Shown here piece by piece: positions 41,803 to 53,536 of a DNA stretch of 64,000 bases. Position numbers and translations under genes: made by a program. The notes under the pieces were generated by a model that was given only the letters and a program-made list of their open reading frames with translations, searched no databases and was not told where the DNA came from. Within the stretch, counting starts at the first letter, position 1. Every line of letters begins with the position of its first letter. Source of the DNA: Platanthera guangdongensis (taxonomy: Eukaryota > Streptophyta > Magnoliopsida > Asparagales > Orchidaceae); the NCBI GenBank assembly GCA_039583875.1, contig CM077157.1:80104346-80168345 (forward strand). The letters run 5' to 3'.

Positions 41803-43673
41803 TTAAATTGTACCTGACAAAAATAGTTCTGGATAGTCTTCTAACATGGCCTGTTCTCGCTCCCAAGAGAACTCCTCACGACCGCAGTTGTCCCAACGAA
41901 CTTTCACAAGTTTAACCTCTTTATTCCGCAGCTGCCGAATCTCCGAATCTTCTATAGCGATTGGAAGGACTCGCGTCCTCAAGTCTTCGTCAATCGGCAT
42001 CGATGCCGGCTCCATCACCACGCTAGCCTCCACCAAGGCTTTCCTCAACACGGAGACGTGGAAGACGTCATGTAATCCACTCAAATCTGCGGACAACGCC
42101 AACCGATAGGCTGCTTCTCCTACCCGCTCAACAATTTCAAAAGGCCCCAAAAACCTTGGACTCAACTTCTTGAGTCGGCGAATCCGCGAGACGCCTTTGA
42201 ACGGCTTGACCTTCAGATAAACCCAATCACCAACTGCAAACTCTAACTTCCGGTGACGAACATTGAAATACTTTGCTTGTCTGTCTTGAGCCACCTTCAT
42301 ACGCTCTTGGATGGTCCGTACCATCTCACAAGCGTCAACTACCGCATCCTTTCCCAAAAGTTTGGTGTCTCCCGCCTCTGCCCAAGACATTGGCGTTCGA
42401 CACCGCCTCCCATACAAAGCTTCGTAAGGCGCCATCTTTATACTAGCTTGAAAACTGTTGTTGTACGCAAATTCTACCATGAAGAGGTGATCCTCCCACC
42501 TCTTGCCAAAATCAAGAACGCACATCCTCAACATATCCTCCATAGTACGGTTCGTCCTCTCCGTTTGCCCATCGGTTTGAGGATGGAACGCCGTACTGAA
42601 CTTTAGCTTCGTGCCCAAGCTCTTCTGAACAAGTCTCCAGTCCTTGGACGTAAACCGTCCATCGCGATCACTGACTATGCTCTTCGGAATTCCGTGCAGT
42701 CGCACAATGTTGCGAACATACAACTCCACCAGCTTCTCCACGCTGTCCTCTTTACGGTTCGGGATGAAGTGAGCCACCTTGGTTAGGCGATCAACGATCA
42801 CCCAAATAGCATCATTACCATGCTGCGATCTAGGCAAACCATGCACAAAGTCCATGGAAATGTCCTCAAATTTCCACTCAGGAATTGGAAGGGGCTTCAG
42901 GAACCCGCCCGATTTCTGACATTCGGCCTTCACCAAGGCACACGTTTGGCAACGACTCACATACAAAGCTACATCTCGCTTCAACCCCGGCCACCAAAAG
43001 GATTTCTTCATATCCAAGTACATCTTTGTACTGCCCAGGTGAATGGAGTACTTTGAGAAGTGAGCCTCAAACATCAACTCCTCACGGAGATTGCCAAACT
43101 GCGGTACACAAACCCTTCCATCCTTTCTCAAGATTCCCCCGATCATCTCCCAGGTGCTGCTCTCGCCCGTTTGAGCCTCAAACACAAAAGGTTGAAACTC
43201 CACATCTAATCGAGTCGCTTCCCGAATACGATCGGACAAGTCGTTTTGCACTTCAATCCAGCTCAACCGAGCCACGCTAGACTCGCCTCTCGCAACACAT
43301 TCCAATCCAAGGGACTCCCATTCCCGTACCAACCGCTCATCATGAGCTTCGATCCAATTTCCTTGCCCCGAGTACTTTCTACTCAACGCATCCGCCACCA
43401 CATTGGCTTTACCCGGCGTGTACTGAATCGTCACTTCGTAGTCTCCAAGAAACTCAACCCATCTGCGTTGCCGCATGTTCAAGTCCTTTTGATCCAAGAG
43501 ATACTTCAGGCTTTTATGGTCCGTGAAGATCTCCACCCTTGCGCCATAAACATAATGCCGCCAAATTTTCAGTGCGAAGATTACCGCCGCCAGCTCCAAA
43601 TCATGGACGGGGTAATTCCTCTCATGAGGTTTCAGCTGTCTAGACCCAAAAGCTATCACCTTCCCATGTTGCA
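41803..43673 (-). CDS. Gypsy RNase H C-terminal part, integrase and chromodomain-like tail
   Basis: Open from the nested insertion at 43673 to a stop at 41803. RNase [29 protein letters not shown] and [13 protein letters not shown]. Integrase zinc region: [10 protein letters not shown], then [11 protein letters not shown]. Core: [38 protein letters not shown] and [12 protein letters not shown], giving D-D-E. Then [27 protein letters not shown] and [11 protein letters not shown]. The final ~45 residues ([29 protein letters not shown]) fit the chromodomain-like end of Tekay-clade chromoviruses, thought to guide insertion into heterochromatin. The first residues of RNase H lie at 51847 onward. 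The segment itself is undamaged. Confidence 0.93.
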
Positions 43674-45091
43674 TGATGTGCGTTAAACACTCGGAAATTA
43701 TTTGCGGTCACGCGGCGACCCGGCGGTTTTATTTGAGAAAAGGCGGAAGTGAATTTATTTAAGAAAACGGGGCGCGCGTATTTATTTTGTTTATTTTGGA
43801 TATAAAAAAGGTTTAGAAATCGAGTTTTAACGAAAGGAGGCAAGTGCACCTATCGTGAGTAGTACAGGATATTCCGGGTGGAATATCGAGGTCGTATTGT
43901 TCTCGGGTCCGGTTCGATTATTTCTACTCTTCCCTAGAGGGGACTATTATTTTACCGATAATTATCTTGTCGGGATATTTTTATATATAAAAAAAACAGA
44001 AAATGACAGAAAGAAAATGAAAGCAATAAGAAAGCAATAAAAAGAAAGCTTGAAGGTGGTGCCGATGAAGAGCTTAGCTCGATGGCACCGAAAAACAATT
44101 GAACTAAAATAGACTTTAAATAAAAAGAGCTCCTAAATTTCTAATTAATTAAGGCGGAGACTTGGCCGTGGAGGTTCCACTAAAATGAGCTCACCTAGCT
44201 ATAGGGCTATCGCTCACCTGAACGCTAAGACTATTCGACCGGGCTCTCGTCCGACGAAGGATTCCTCTTAACGCCCGCATTACGCTAAGAACCCCGCTAT
44301 TGGGTGGGGAACCCAATCCGGTAGAGTTGGCGCGCGTCCTCTCTCGAGGGTTAGTGCGGAACTCTCTTTGCCAAGGGGTGATCGGTCCATATGCACGGCC
44401 TCTCGGCTAGCTAGCATATGGACTACGGAAATAGGGCCCACACATCGATATGTGGTCCTACGCGTCGTTAACCCCGGGCAAACCTTAAGTACTATTAATT
44501 AATTAGAAAAATTAGACCTTTAATTATTTTAAGCTACTTTATCTGTCCCAATGCTCTTCGATGGCGAGGGCTAAGAACTGTTAGCCACTCATCGGAATGG
44601 GGACGGCTTGCGAGGAAAGCAGAAAATAAAGCAGAAAATGGAAAGCAGGAAATGAAAGCAGTAAAATAAAGCAGTAAAGGAAAGCTGAAAATTGCAAGTC
44701 CTACTCAAACGAGTAGGACTAAAGAAAGCAGTAAATTGCGAGTCCCGGCGCAACTGCGTGGGCGGGAGAAATGAAAGCAGTAAAACGCACACACGCAAGT
44801 CCTACTCAAATGAGTAGGAGAAAATAAATACGGGTCCTACTCAAACGAGTAGGACAAAATAAATGCAACGCACACACACTCTCTCTCGACATAAAGTAAA
44901 CACACACACTCTACTGAAATAAAATCCAGCCATTAAACTCAAGTGAGTAGGCGGAAAAAAGGAAAATTACAAACACACGCACTCTACTGAAAGTAAAATA
45001 AGCAAGCGCCATTTAACTCTTAACGAGTAGGCGGAAATAAATGCGCACACACAAAATGTAAAAAACTAAGTTATCTAAAATTGAAAACGAC

Positions 45092-45243
45092 TGCATTTCT
45101 ACCGCTAGAATGCGGTAGAAATGCATAAAAAGATGAAATAAAAAATAAACGGGCAAAAAGATTTGCAAATAAAAATGAAAAATGAAAGTGCTCGAAAAAT
45201 TAAAACGAATACATTTCTACCGCTAGAATGCGGTAGAAATGCA
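45092..45243. repeat. Paired perfect hairpins in LARD 3' LTR
   Basis: Two copies (45092-45125 and 45212-45243) of an inverted repeat with arms CATTTCTACCGC and GCGGTAGAAATG around TAGAAT, embedded in A-rich sequence. The same pair is in the 5' LTR at about 50359-50392 and 50479-50510. Confidence 0.9.
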
Positions 45244-45837
45244 TAAAAAGAGAAAATAAAAATTAAAAGAGCGAAAGTTAAAACGAAAAATCGAAGTGCA
45301 CGAAAAATTAAAACGACTATATTATCATTCCTATAACTCCGTAAAAACGATTAAAACGTGAAAATAAAGCGAAAAGAACGAAAACGTTTTACAATCAAAA
45401 CACGAAAATCTAAGTTAGAAAAAATTAAAATCACTTTGAAAACATTTTTACGGATCTATAGGAATGCAAATAAAGCTATAAAAATTCTAAGTTAACAAAA
45501 CTAAGAACATAACTAAACAAAAAGAACAAGAAAACTAATCTCATACACACACACACCCATTACAAAAGAAGGAAAATAAGCTAAGTTATAACAAGAAAAT
45601 TAAGATTGCATATGAATAGCCAAATAGATGAAGCCCAAATCCAAAGAAAGAGAGAAAAACTATAAATTTTATTAAGCAAAGTAGGAGATTACAAAACTAA
45701 GAAAATAAAGGAGAGGGGGAAAAATTCCCTTACATAGCATTTGGATTTCATTTCAGCAGCATATCCCTATACAAAATGGTTCAAAAAAGTGGAACAGGAA
45801 TTCAGAGCAGAACCTCTGAATTTATAGAAAAAATTTA

Positions 45838-46410
45838 CATGGGTCACGCCCTTGGTCACGGGCGTGACAGGGGGCGTGACAGTACTATTTGGAAGGCGGC
45901 CGGCGATTTGACGGGAAAGTTGACTTCGGGCTGGACACGTGGCGGTCTCGCAGTGGTCACGCCCCAGGTCACGGGCGTGACAGGGGGCGTGACAGGCAGG
46001 TGGATCTGGGCGCGGTGCGCGCCGAAAGTCTTCGGGCAGGTCTTGTCGGGCTAGCTGGAAAGGTCACGCCCCAGGTCACGGGCGTGACTCTGGGCGTGTC
46101 GGCTGGTGTCGACACTCGACGAATGTCGAGCTGAAAGTGTCGAGTTGAAAATCATCGAGCGGAAAGAGGTGTCACGCCCTAGGTCACGGGCGTGACTCTA
46201 GGCGTGACTGCTAGTGTCGACACTCGACGATCGTCGAGATGAAATCGTCGAGTGGAGTGTCACGGGCTTGGGTCACGCCCCGTGTCGGGTGACACGGGCG
46301 TGACCCCGGGCGTGTCAGGCTTTGGTCTTTAAAAATTGCTGATTCACGGGATTTTGACGTGTCACGCCCTGGTCACGGGCGTGACCAATATGTCACGGGC
46401 GTGACAGGTC
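45838..46410. repeat. GGTCACGGGCGTGAC repeat field, LARD 3' LTR
   Basis: GGTCACGCCC, GGTCACGGGCGTGAC and GGGCGTGAC motifs occur about seven times, forming inverted pairs, with AGTGTCGACACTCGACGA near 46110 and 46215. The same field is at 51106-51680 in the other LTR. Confidence 0.9.
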
Positions 46411-46578
46411 AAATTTTGGCAGATTTTTGATTTTTTCTGAAAAATAAAATAAACAAAGTTAGTATAATATTTACAAAAATAGGAGCATTTTATTGAACAA
46501 AAATAAGTAAAAATGACAAAAATAAATGAAAATAAGTAAATTAATGTACAGAAAAATACGTATATTTACAATTCATCA

Positions 46579-48941
46579 AATACCCCCATACTTAAGCTTT
46601 TGCTATTCCAGAGCAAAAGTTGGAGATGAACTTATAAGGAATAAAAGAAATCCTAAGTTTAGCAATCGCTTGAATTAATTAAAAGTAAGATCAAAATAAA
46701 CATCCGGGGTTAAAGAATTAAATCCTAATTTATGAAATGTTATGAATAGAGGAAGAGTTTCAAAAAGACTTCTAGAAAAAATAAAATAGAAAGCAAAAAT
46801 TTATTTTTGTTAGTTTAACAAAGATGGATTGGATTTATATAAAAAACTTTAGCTTAAAAGAAGTTAAAGGAAATAATGCAATTTAAAAATTATGCTCTCA
46901 AAAAAATTTTAAATTAAGTCTAGAATCATTGAAATAAGATAGGTGGTTTGGTGGTTTATGAAGAAGGCTTGGATATTGAGGTGAGGTAATTTTTTCTCGA
47001 ACCTCTAATTTTTTTTTCTTTTTGGATAGTTAGGAAAACGAAATCTTATTTTCCTAACACATAATAATTTTTTTCTTTCTTCATAAGAAATAAATAACCC
47101 AATGTATATTTGTAGGAGTAATGAATTTTATCCTCTTACTCCATATATAATCTTTTTAAATTATTGGGTGCCTATGTTTACGGAACGAAATCTTATTCCC
47201 ATTGACATAGGATCTTTTAAGGGATAGGGGTAAACATGTCAAGTAAGACATGAAAAAATGGAAGTGGGTTTAGTTTTTCAAAAATAAAACTAGCTTTTAA
47301 TAAAAAAGTTTTGAGAGCAACCTTTTTAAAATGAACGTTCCAATGTTTCTAAAAGCATGAAGTTGAAATAATTGAAATCCATGGATGTTATTTTATAACA
47401 TAAAAAACGAGCTTCTATTTATAAAATTAGAAGTGGTGGTGAAAAACAAGTTCCCTATTATAAGGATAAGACATAAAAAATTCTTTAAATCTTAACCCCA
47501 GACACTTAAATCTATCGAACTTTAATTAATAAACGAATAGTAAGCAAAGAATAACTAAAATTCGCATACAAATTAACTCGAAACTAGATTTTTGGAAAGC
47601 AAAAAGAGTTAAGATATGGTGTATTCGAATTATTTTGTTACATAATTTAACAAAACATTTTTTTTGGATTTTTAGAGTTTTTATCATTTTTTTGTGTTTT
47701 AATTATTATCTTTTTAGGATTTTTTGATTTTTTATCTTTTTAGGGTTTTTTTTGGTTTTTTTCTAATTTTTTTGATTTTTAGTTTTTGAGGATAAATTAT
47801 TTACAAGAATGAGGAGAGAAAGAAGAGTTATTTACAAAAAAGATAGGGGGAAAGAGAGATTTTTACAAAAAAAGGGCAAAGTAAAAACTCGATTGCGGCC
47901 CCGCGAACAGACTCTTATTTGAATGGTTGGTTCGATGAGTCGACCGTCGCGGGCAGGCAAGACGCAAGTTTTTACAAAAAAGAAGAAGTGGGGGGAAGAG
48001 AAAAATTTTTTTTGAATTTTTATTTGTTTTAATTAAAAAGTTTTTTTGAAATTTTTTGATTTTTGCAATTTTTTTTTTTTTTTTTTTTTTGTAATTTTTT
48101 AAGTACTGAATATAAATAGTGCAGAATAGGAAAACACCCCCATACTTAAACCCAACATTGTCCCCAATGTGGCAATCTAAGTATGCGGAACAGATAAGAT
48201 ACAAAATATAATAAGTACAAAAAAGAAAAAAGGAGGGTAGGAGCTTCCCTAAGACGAGTGCGGGAGGCCCAGGTTGAAACCCTGCATTATTTATAAGAAA
48301 AAGAAAGAAGCAATACAATAATAGAAAAAATAAAAAACGAAAAATTCGGCTAAAAAGTTGCGGGCGGTAGGGGGGAATGTGCGTGGGGGGGGGGGGGGGG
48401 TCGTAGGTAGCTAAGGCCTTAGCGACCACTACGTGATAAAAATGTGATCCCTTAGCGTGCACAAGAGTGAAAAGCGCGCCGAATCAAAATATAATAAGTT
48501 AAATTAAATTAAAATATATATTTTTTTAAAGTTTTTCAAATTTTTGTTTTTTTTTTTAGTTTTTGTTTTTGTTGTTTTTTTTTTGGTTTTGTTTTTTAAT
48601 ATTTTTTTTTTGTTAAGTTTTTTTTCATTTTTTGGATTTTTATTTTTAGTTTTTTTTTTGTTTTTAGTTTAGTTTTTTAGTTTTTTTTTTTTAGTTTTAT
48701 AGTTTTTTCAAATTTTTAATTTTTAAGGTTTTTCAAAATTTTTTTTGTTTTGAGTTTTTCAAATTTTTTTTTTGGTTTTATAAATTTGTAAATACATATG
48801 TATTAGTTTTTATTATTATTATTATTATTATATTGGCCATATTTATATATATATATATATATAAATATATAGGTAAAATTAATAGATTTCCAGGGTTTAA
48901 AATAACGAACCTAAAATTCCCCGGCAACGGCGCCAAAAACT
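46579..48941 (-). other. LARD interior, non-coding
   Basis: On the minus strand it begins with the primer site (48935-48919) and ends with a polypurine tract TATGGGGGTATT next to the 3' LTR (46593-46579). A second tract at 48170-48135 reads ACATTGGGGACAATGTTGGG followed by TTTAAGTATGGGGG, a motif well known near the 3' end of Athila/Tat-type elements. The rest is AT-rich with T-runs (48069-48090, 48510-48780), (ATT)n at 48811-48830 and (TA)n at 48843-48863. No open frame resembles a protein. Confidence 0.85.
48919..48935 (-). promoter_or_regulatory. LARD primer-binding site (tRNA-Asp)
   Basis: The plus strand CCCCGGCAACGGCGCCA equals the 3' end of plant tRNA-Asp(GUC) with CCA, so the minus strand is its complement. 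It lies six bases from the 5' LTR. It is only the acceptor-end match, not a tRNA gene. Confidence 0.9.
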
Positions 48942-51846
48942 TGATGTGCGTTAAACACTCGGAAATTATTTGCGGTCACGCGGCGACCCGGCGGTTTTAT
49001 TTGAGAAAAAGGCGGAAGTGAATTTATTTAAGAAAACGAGGCGCGCGTATTTATTTTGTTTATTTTGGATATAAAAAAGGTTTAGAAATCGAGTTTTAAC
49101 GAAAGGAGGCAAGTGCACCTATCGTGAGTAGTACAGGATATTCCGGGTGGAATATCGAGGTCGTATTGTTCTCGGGTCCGGTTCGATTATTTCTACTCTT
49201 CCCTGGAGGGGACTATTATTTTACTGATAATTATCTTGTCGGGATATTTTTATATATAAAAAAAACAGAAAATGACAGAAAGAAAATGAAAGCAATAAGA
49301 AAGCAATAAAAAGAAAGCTTGAAGGTGGTGCCGATGAAGAGCTTAGCTCGATGGCACCGAAAAAACAATTGAACTAAAATAGACTTTAAATAAAAAGAGC
49401 TCCTAAATTTCTAATTAATTAAGGCGGAGACTTGGCCGTGGAGGTTCCACTAAAATGAGCTCACCTAGCTATAGGGCTATCGCTCACCTGAACGCTAAGA
49501 CTATTCGACCGGGCTCTCGTCCGACGAAGGATTCCTCTTAACGCCCGCATTACGCTAAGAACCCCGCTATTGGGTGGGGAACCCAATCCGGTAGAGTTGG
49601 CGCGCGTCCTCTCTCGAGGGTTAGTGCGGAACTCTCTTTGCCAAGGGTGATCGGTCCATATGCACGGCCTCTCGGCTAGCTAGCATATGGACTACGGAAA
49701 TAGGGCCCACACATCGATATGTGGTCCTACGCGTCGTTAACCCGGGCAAACCTTAAGTACTATTAATTAATTAGAAAAATTAGACCTTTAATTATTTTAA
49801 GCTACTTTATCTGTCCCAATGCTCTTCGATGGCGAGGGCTAAGAACTGTTAGCCACTCATCGGAATGGGGACGGCTTGCGAGGAAAGCAGAAAATAAAGC
49901 AGAAAATGGAAAGCAGGAAATGAAAGCAGTAAAATAAAGCAGTAAAGGAAAGCTGAAAATTGCAAGTCCTACTCAAACGAGTAGGACTAAAGAAAGCAGT
50001 AAATTGCGAGTCCCGACGCAACTGCGTGGGCGGGAGAAATGAAAGCAGTAAAACGCACACACGCAAGTCCTACTCAAATGAGTAGGAGAAAATAAATACG
50101 GGTCCTACTCAAACGAGTAGGACAAAATAAATGCAACGCACACACACTCTCTCTCGACATAAAGTAAACACACACACTCTACTGAAATAAAATCCAGCCA
50201 TTAAACTCAAGTGAGTAGGCGGAAAAAAGGAAAATTACAAACACACGCACTCTACTGAAAGTAAAATAAGCAAGCGCCATTTAACTCTTAACGAGTAGGC
50301 GGAAATAAATGCGCACACACAAAATGTAAAAAACTAAGTTATCTAAAATTGAAAACGACTGCATTTCTACCGCTAGAATGCGGTAGAAATGCATAAAAAG
50401 ATGAAATAAAAAATAAACGGGCAAAAAGATTTGCAAATAAAAATGAAAAATGAAAGTGCTCGAAAAATTAAAACGAATACATTTCTACCGCTAGAATGCG
50501 GTAGAAATGCATAAAAAGAGAAAATAAAAATTAAAAGAGCGAAAGTTAAAACGAAAAATCGAAGTGCACGAAAAATTAAAACGACTATATTATCATTCCT
50601 ATAACTCCGTAAAAACGATTAAAACGTGAAAATAAAGCGAAAAGAACGAAAACGTTTTACAATCAAAACACGAAAATCTAAGTTAGAAAAAATTAAAATC
50701 ACTTTGAAAACATTTTTACGGATCTATAGGAATGCAAATAAAGCTATAAAAATTCTAAGTTAACAAAACTAAGAACATAACTAAACAAAAAGAACAAGAA
50801 AACTAATCTCATACACACACACACCCATTACAAAAGAAGGAAAATAAGCTAAGTTATAACAAGAAAAATAAGATTGCATATGAATAGCCAAATAGATGAA
50901 GCCCAAATCCAAAGAAAGAGAGAAAAACTATAAATTTTATTAAGCAAAGTAGGAGATTACAAAACTAAGAAAATAAAGGAGAGGGGGAAAAATTCCCTTA
51001 CATAGCATTTGGATTTCATTTCAGCAGCATATCCCTATACAAAATGGTTCAAAAAAGTGGAACAGGAATTCAGAGCAGAACCTCTGAATTTATAGAAAAA
51101 ATTTACATGGGTCACGCCCTTGGTCACGGGCGTGACAGGGGGCGTGACAGTACTATTTGGAAGGCGGCCGGCGATTTGACGGGAAAGTTGACTTCGGGCT
51201 GGACACGTGGCGGTCTCGCAGTGGTCACGCCCCAGGTCACGGGCGTGACAGGGGGCGTGACAGGCAGGTGGATCTGGGCGCGGTGCGCGCCGAAAGTCTT
51301 CGGGCAGGTCTTGTCGGGCTAGCTGGAAAGGTCACGCCCCAGGTCACGGGCGTGACTCTGGGCGTGTCGGCTGGTGTCGACACTCGACGAATGTCGAGCT
51401 GAAAGTGTCGAGTTGAAAATCATCGAGCGGAAAGAGGTGTCACGCCCTAGGTCACGGGCGTGACTCTAGGCGTGACTGCTAGTGTCGACACTCGACGATC
51501 GTCGAGATGAAATCGTCGAGTGGAGTGTCACGGGCTTGGGTCACGCCCCGTGTCGGGTGACACGGGCGTGACCCCGGGCGTGTCAGGCTTTGGTCTTCAA
51601 AAATTGCTGATTCACGGAATTTTGACGTGTCACGCCCTGGTCACGGGCGTGACCAATATGTCACGGGCGTGACAGGTCAAATTTTGGCAGATTTTTGATT
51701 TTTTCTGAAAAATAAAATAAACAAAGTTAGTATAATATTTACAAAAATAGGAGCATTTTATTGAACAAAAATAAGTAAAAATGACAAAAATAAATGAAAA
51801 TAAGTAAATTAATGTACAGAAAAAAACGTATATTTACAATTCATCA
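48942..51846 (-). repeat. LARD 5' LTR
   Basis: Partner of 43674-46578, of equal length. Seen differences are a few single-base length changes in homopolymers and about eight substitutions. Confidence 0.95.
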
Positions 51847-52392
51847 TTGCACCAAAACGCAACCCAAACCGCATCCCGATGCGTCACTGAAAATTTGAAA
51901 TCCATCGGTCCCTTGCGGTAAACTCAGGATCGGAGCCATCATAAGCCTCTCCTTCAGGGCCTCAAATGCTTGACCGCACTCTTGGGTCCACACAAATTTA
52001 TGGTCTTTGCGAGTGAGAGAGGTGAGGGGTAGAGCTATCTTCGAGAAATTCTCCACGAATCTCCTATAATACCCGGCTAGTCCAAGAAAACTTCGGACTT
52101 CCGCCACGGTCCTCAACACCGGCCAATCTCTGATGGCCTCCACCTTCGCTGGATCCACTGCCACCCCATCACCACTAATCACGTGGCCCAAAAATGCCAC
52201 CTTCTCCAACCAAAACTCGCATTTGGAGAATTTTGCATACAACTCATTCTCCCTCAACACTTGCAAAACTATTCTCAAGTGGGCCTCATGCTCCACTTCC
52301 GATTTGGAATACACCAAAATGTCATCAATGAAAACAACCATAAAAGAATCCAAGTATTCCCGGAATACCCGATTCATCAGATCCATGAACAC
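51847..52392 (-). pseudogene. Gypsy RT C-terminal part and start of RNase H
   Basis: Open from 52392: [20 protein letters not shown], the active-site [44 protein letters not shown] and [19 protein letters not shown], where the LARD element begins. The first RNase H Asp (F-S-D-A-S) is present. A frameshift of about one base at 52377-52392 separates it from the N-terminal RT. Confidence 0.92.
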
Positions 52393-53365
52393 CGATGTGC
52401 GTTCGTCAGCCCGAACGGTATCACCGTAAACTCATAGTGTCCATACCTTGTCCCAAAAGCAGTTTTGGGTATGTCCTCATCCCGAATTCGTAGCTGATAG
52501 TAGCCTGACTTCAATTCCAACTTCAAATATACCATTGACCCCACCAATTGGTCAAACAAATCGTCTATCCGAGGAATCAGATACTTATTCTTGACGGTCA
52601 ACTTATTCAGCTCTCGGTAGTCTATGCACAGGCGCATGCTACCGTCTTTCTTCTTAACAAACAACACTGGTGCGCTCCACGGTGAAGAACTGGGTCTAAT
52701 ATACCCTTGCTCCAACAGTTCCTGTAACTGTACCTTAAGTTCCGCTAACTCCTTAGGTGCCATCCTAAAAGGGGGACGTGACACCGGTCTAGCCTCCGGC
52801 ATTAAATCGATCGAGAAGTCGATCTCCCGCCGAGGAGGCGCTCCAGGAAGTTCTTCCGGAAACACATCCTTGAACTCTGCCACCACAGGCACTTCCTCAA
52901 TCGACAGTTGGGAGAGACGAACCTCCAATAACGCTACAAGCGCTACACCACCCTGGTTAACCGCCCGCACCAGCTGCATGGCCGATATCAAGGAACAGGC
53001 CACTCCACCAAGGCCCTCAAACTTGACTTCTATTTGCCCTTTACTCCTTAAGGTCACCACCTTAGAAAGGCAATCAATACTGGCGCGCTGCTCTGCAAGC
53101 CAGTCCATACCCAAAATGACATCGAACTCTACTAATGGTAACACTATCGCTTCCAGAGCGAAGACAACTCCGTCTAGCTCCCAACAAATGCGCCCTTTAG
53201 CCCCGGTGGTCATAGATGACCCATTGGGCATGCGCACTTTCAGCTCTGCTTCCGACGAGAAAGACTCAACTCCTATTCTCCGGATGAAGCTCTCCGCAAG
53301 AAAGGAGTGCGATGCTCCCGTATCAAACAACACCCTAGCGGTGTATCCGGAAACTAACACGAAGC
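52377..53365 (-). pseudogene. Gypsy protease and N-terminal RT
   Basis: Protease: [19 protein letters not shown] with D-T-G, then [81 protein letters not shown] and [20 protein letters not shown]. In the motif that normally reads S-x-I-D-L-x-S-G-Y-H-Q this copy has [10 protein letters not shown], so the first catalytic Asp is Glu. The C-terminal RT follows in another frame. The protease frame joins the gag frame only if the 71 bp upstream are removed. Confidence 0.9.
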
Positions 53366-53436
53366 CTACAACATAGACATTACACAAAAGTCTAAAAGGA
53401 TGAAGCACAAAATTTAAACTTAAATTCTCTTCATAC
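53366..53436 (-). other. Candidate 71-bp intron between gag and protease frames
   Basis: The minus strand reads ACAG|GTATGAAG at 53436 and ATGTTGTAG|GC at 53366. The interval is T-rich, 71 bp (not a multiple of three), and contains an in-frame TAA. Before it the gag-side frame ends in R-Q-T-D-V-V-T, and after it comes the protease lead F-V-L-V-S-G-Y. In related chromoviruses as I know them, D-V-V-T-G leads straight into this protease segment. The donor, acceptor, length and base composition fit a small plant intron. Confidence 0.6.
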
Positions 53437-53536
53437 CTGTCACCACATCAGTTTGGCGGATCGCTTCTTGCTGTCCAAGGTTGTAAGCCCTTGGTTGCAC
53501 CGGTTGGAACCGAGAAGCGCTCGACTCCGCCATCTT
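53437..53536 (-). pseudogene. Gypsy gag-protease linker
   Basis: It is in the gag frame after one TGA (53539-53537). It reads KMAESSASRFQPVQPRAYNL, then a QQEA and DVVTG stretch typical of the region between the zinc knuckle and protease of chromoviruses. It ends at the candidate splice donor. Confidence 0.7.

Larger units (their letters stand above)
43674..46578 (-). repeat. LARD 3' LTR
   Basis: Contains three families of perfect hairpins: CCTACTC/GAGTAGG (44695-44855), a 13-bp-arm CATTTCTACCGC hairpin (45092-45125 and 45212-45243), and GGTCACG/CGTGACC repeats (45840-46410), plus two GTGTCGACAC motifs. It has no coding content; ORFs in it occur identically in the other LTR. Confidence 0.95.
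43674..51846 (-). mobile_element. Non-autonomous LARD-type element with 2.9-kb LTRs and Athila-like primer site
   Basis: LTRs are 43674-46578 and 48942-51846, both 2905 bp, with TGATG...CATCA ends and target duplication TTGCA at 43669-43673 and 51847-51851. The 2363-bp interior encodes no gag or pol. The primer site matches tRNA-Asp, as in Athila/Tat elements, and both polypurine regions carry AAGTATGGGGG. About a dozen differences between the LTRs by eye (~0.3-0.4%), so it is the youngest insertion here. It must have moved with enzymes from an autonomous relative. Confidence 0.95.

Noticed and set aside
44589..44798. Small ORFs in the LARD LTRs (also 45776-46134, 49857-50066, 51044-51402)
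   Set aside because: They occur identically in both LTRs, are low complexity or hairpin-derived, and have no gene context.
47863..48462. A 199-codon ORF in the LARD interior
   Set aside because: It is Phe/Lys/Leu-rich low-complexity reading of T- and A-runs and of the polypurine motif, with no recognisable domain.
48919..48935. tRNA-Asp gene
   Set aside because: Only 17 bp of the acceptor end match; it is a primer-binding site next to an LTR.
52624..53376. A 250-codon plus-strand ORF
   Set aside because: Antisense shadow of the gypsy protease-RT frame, which has clear motifs.
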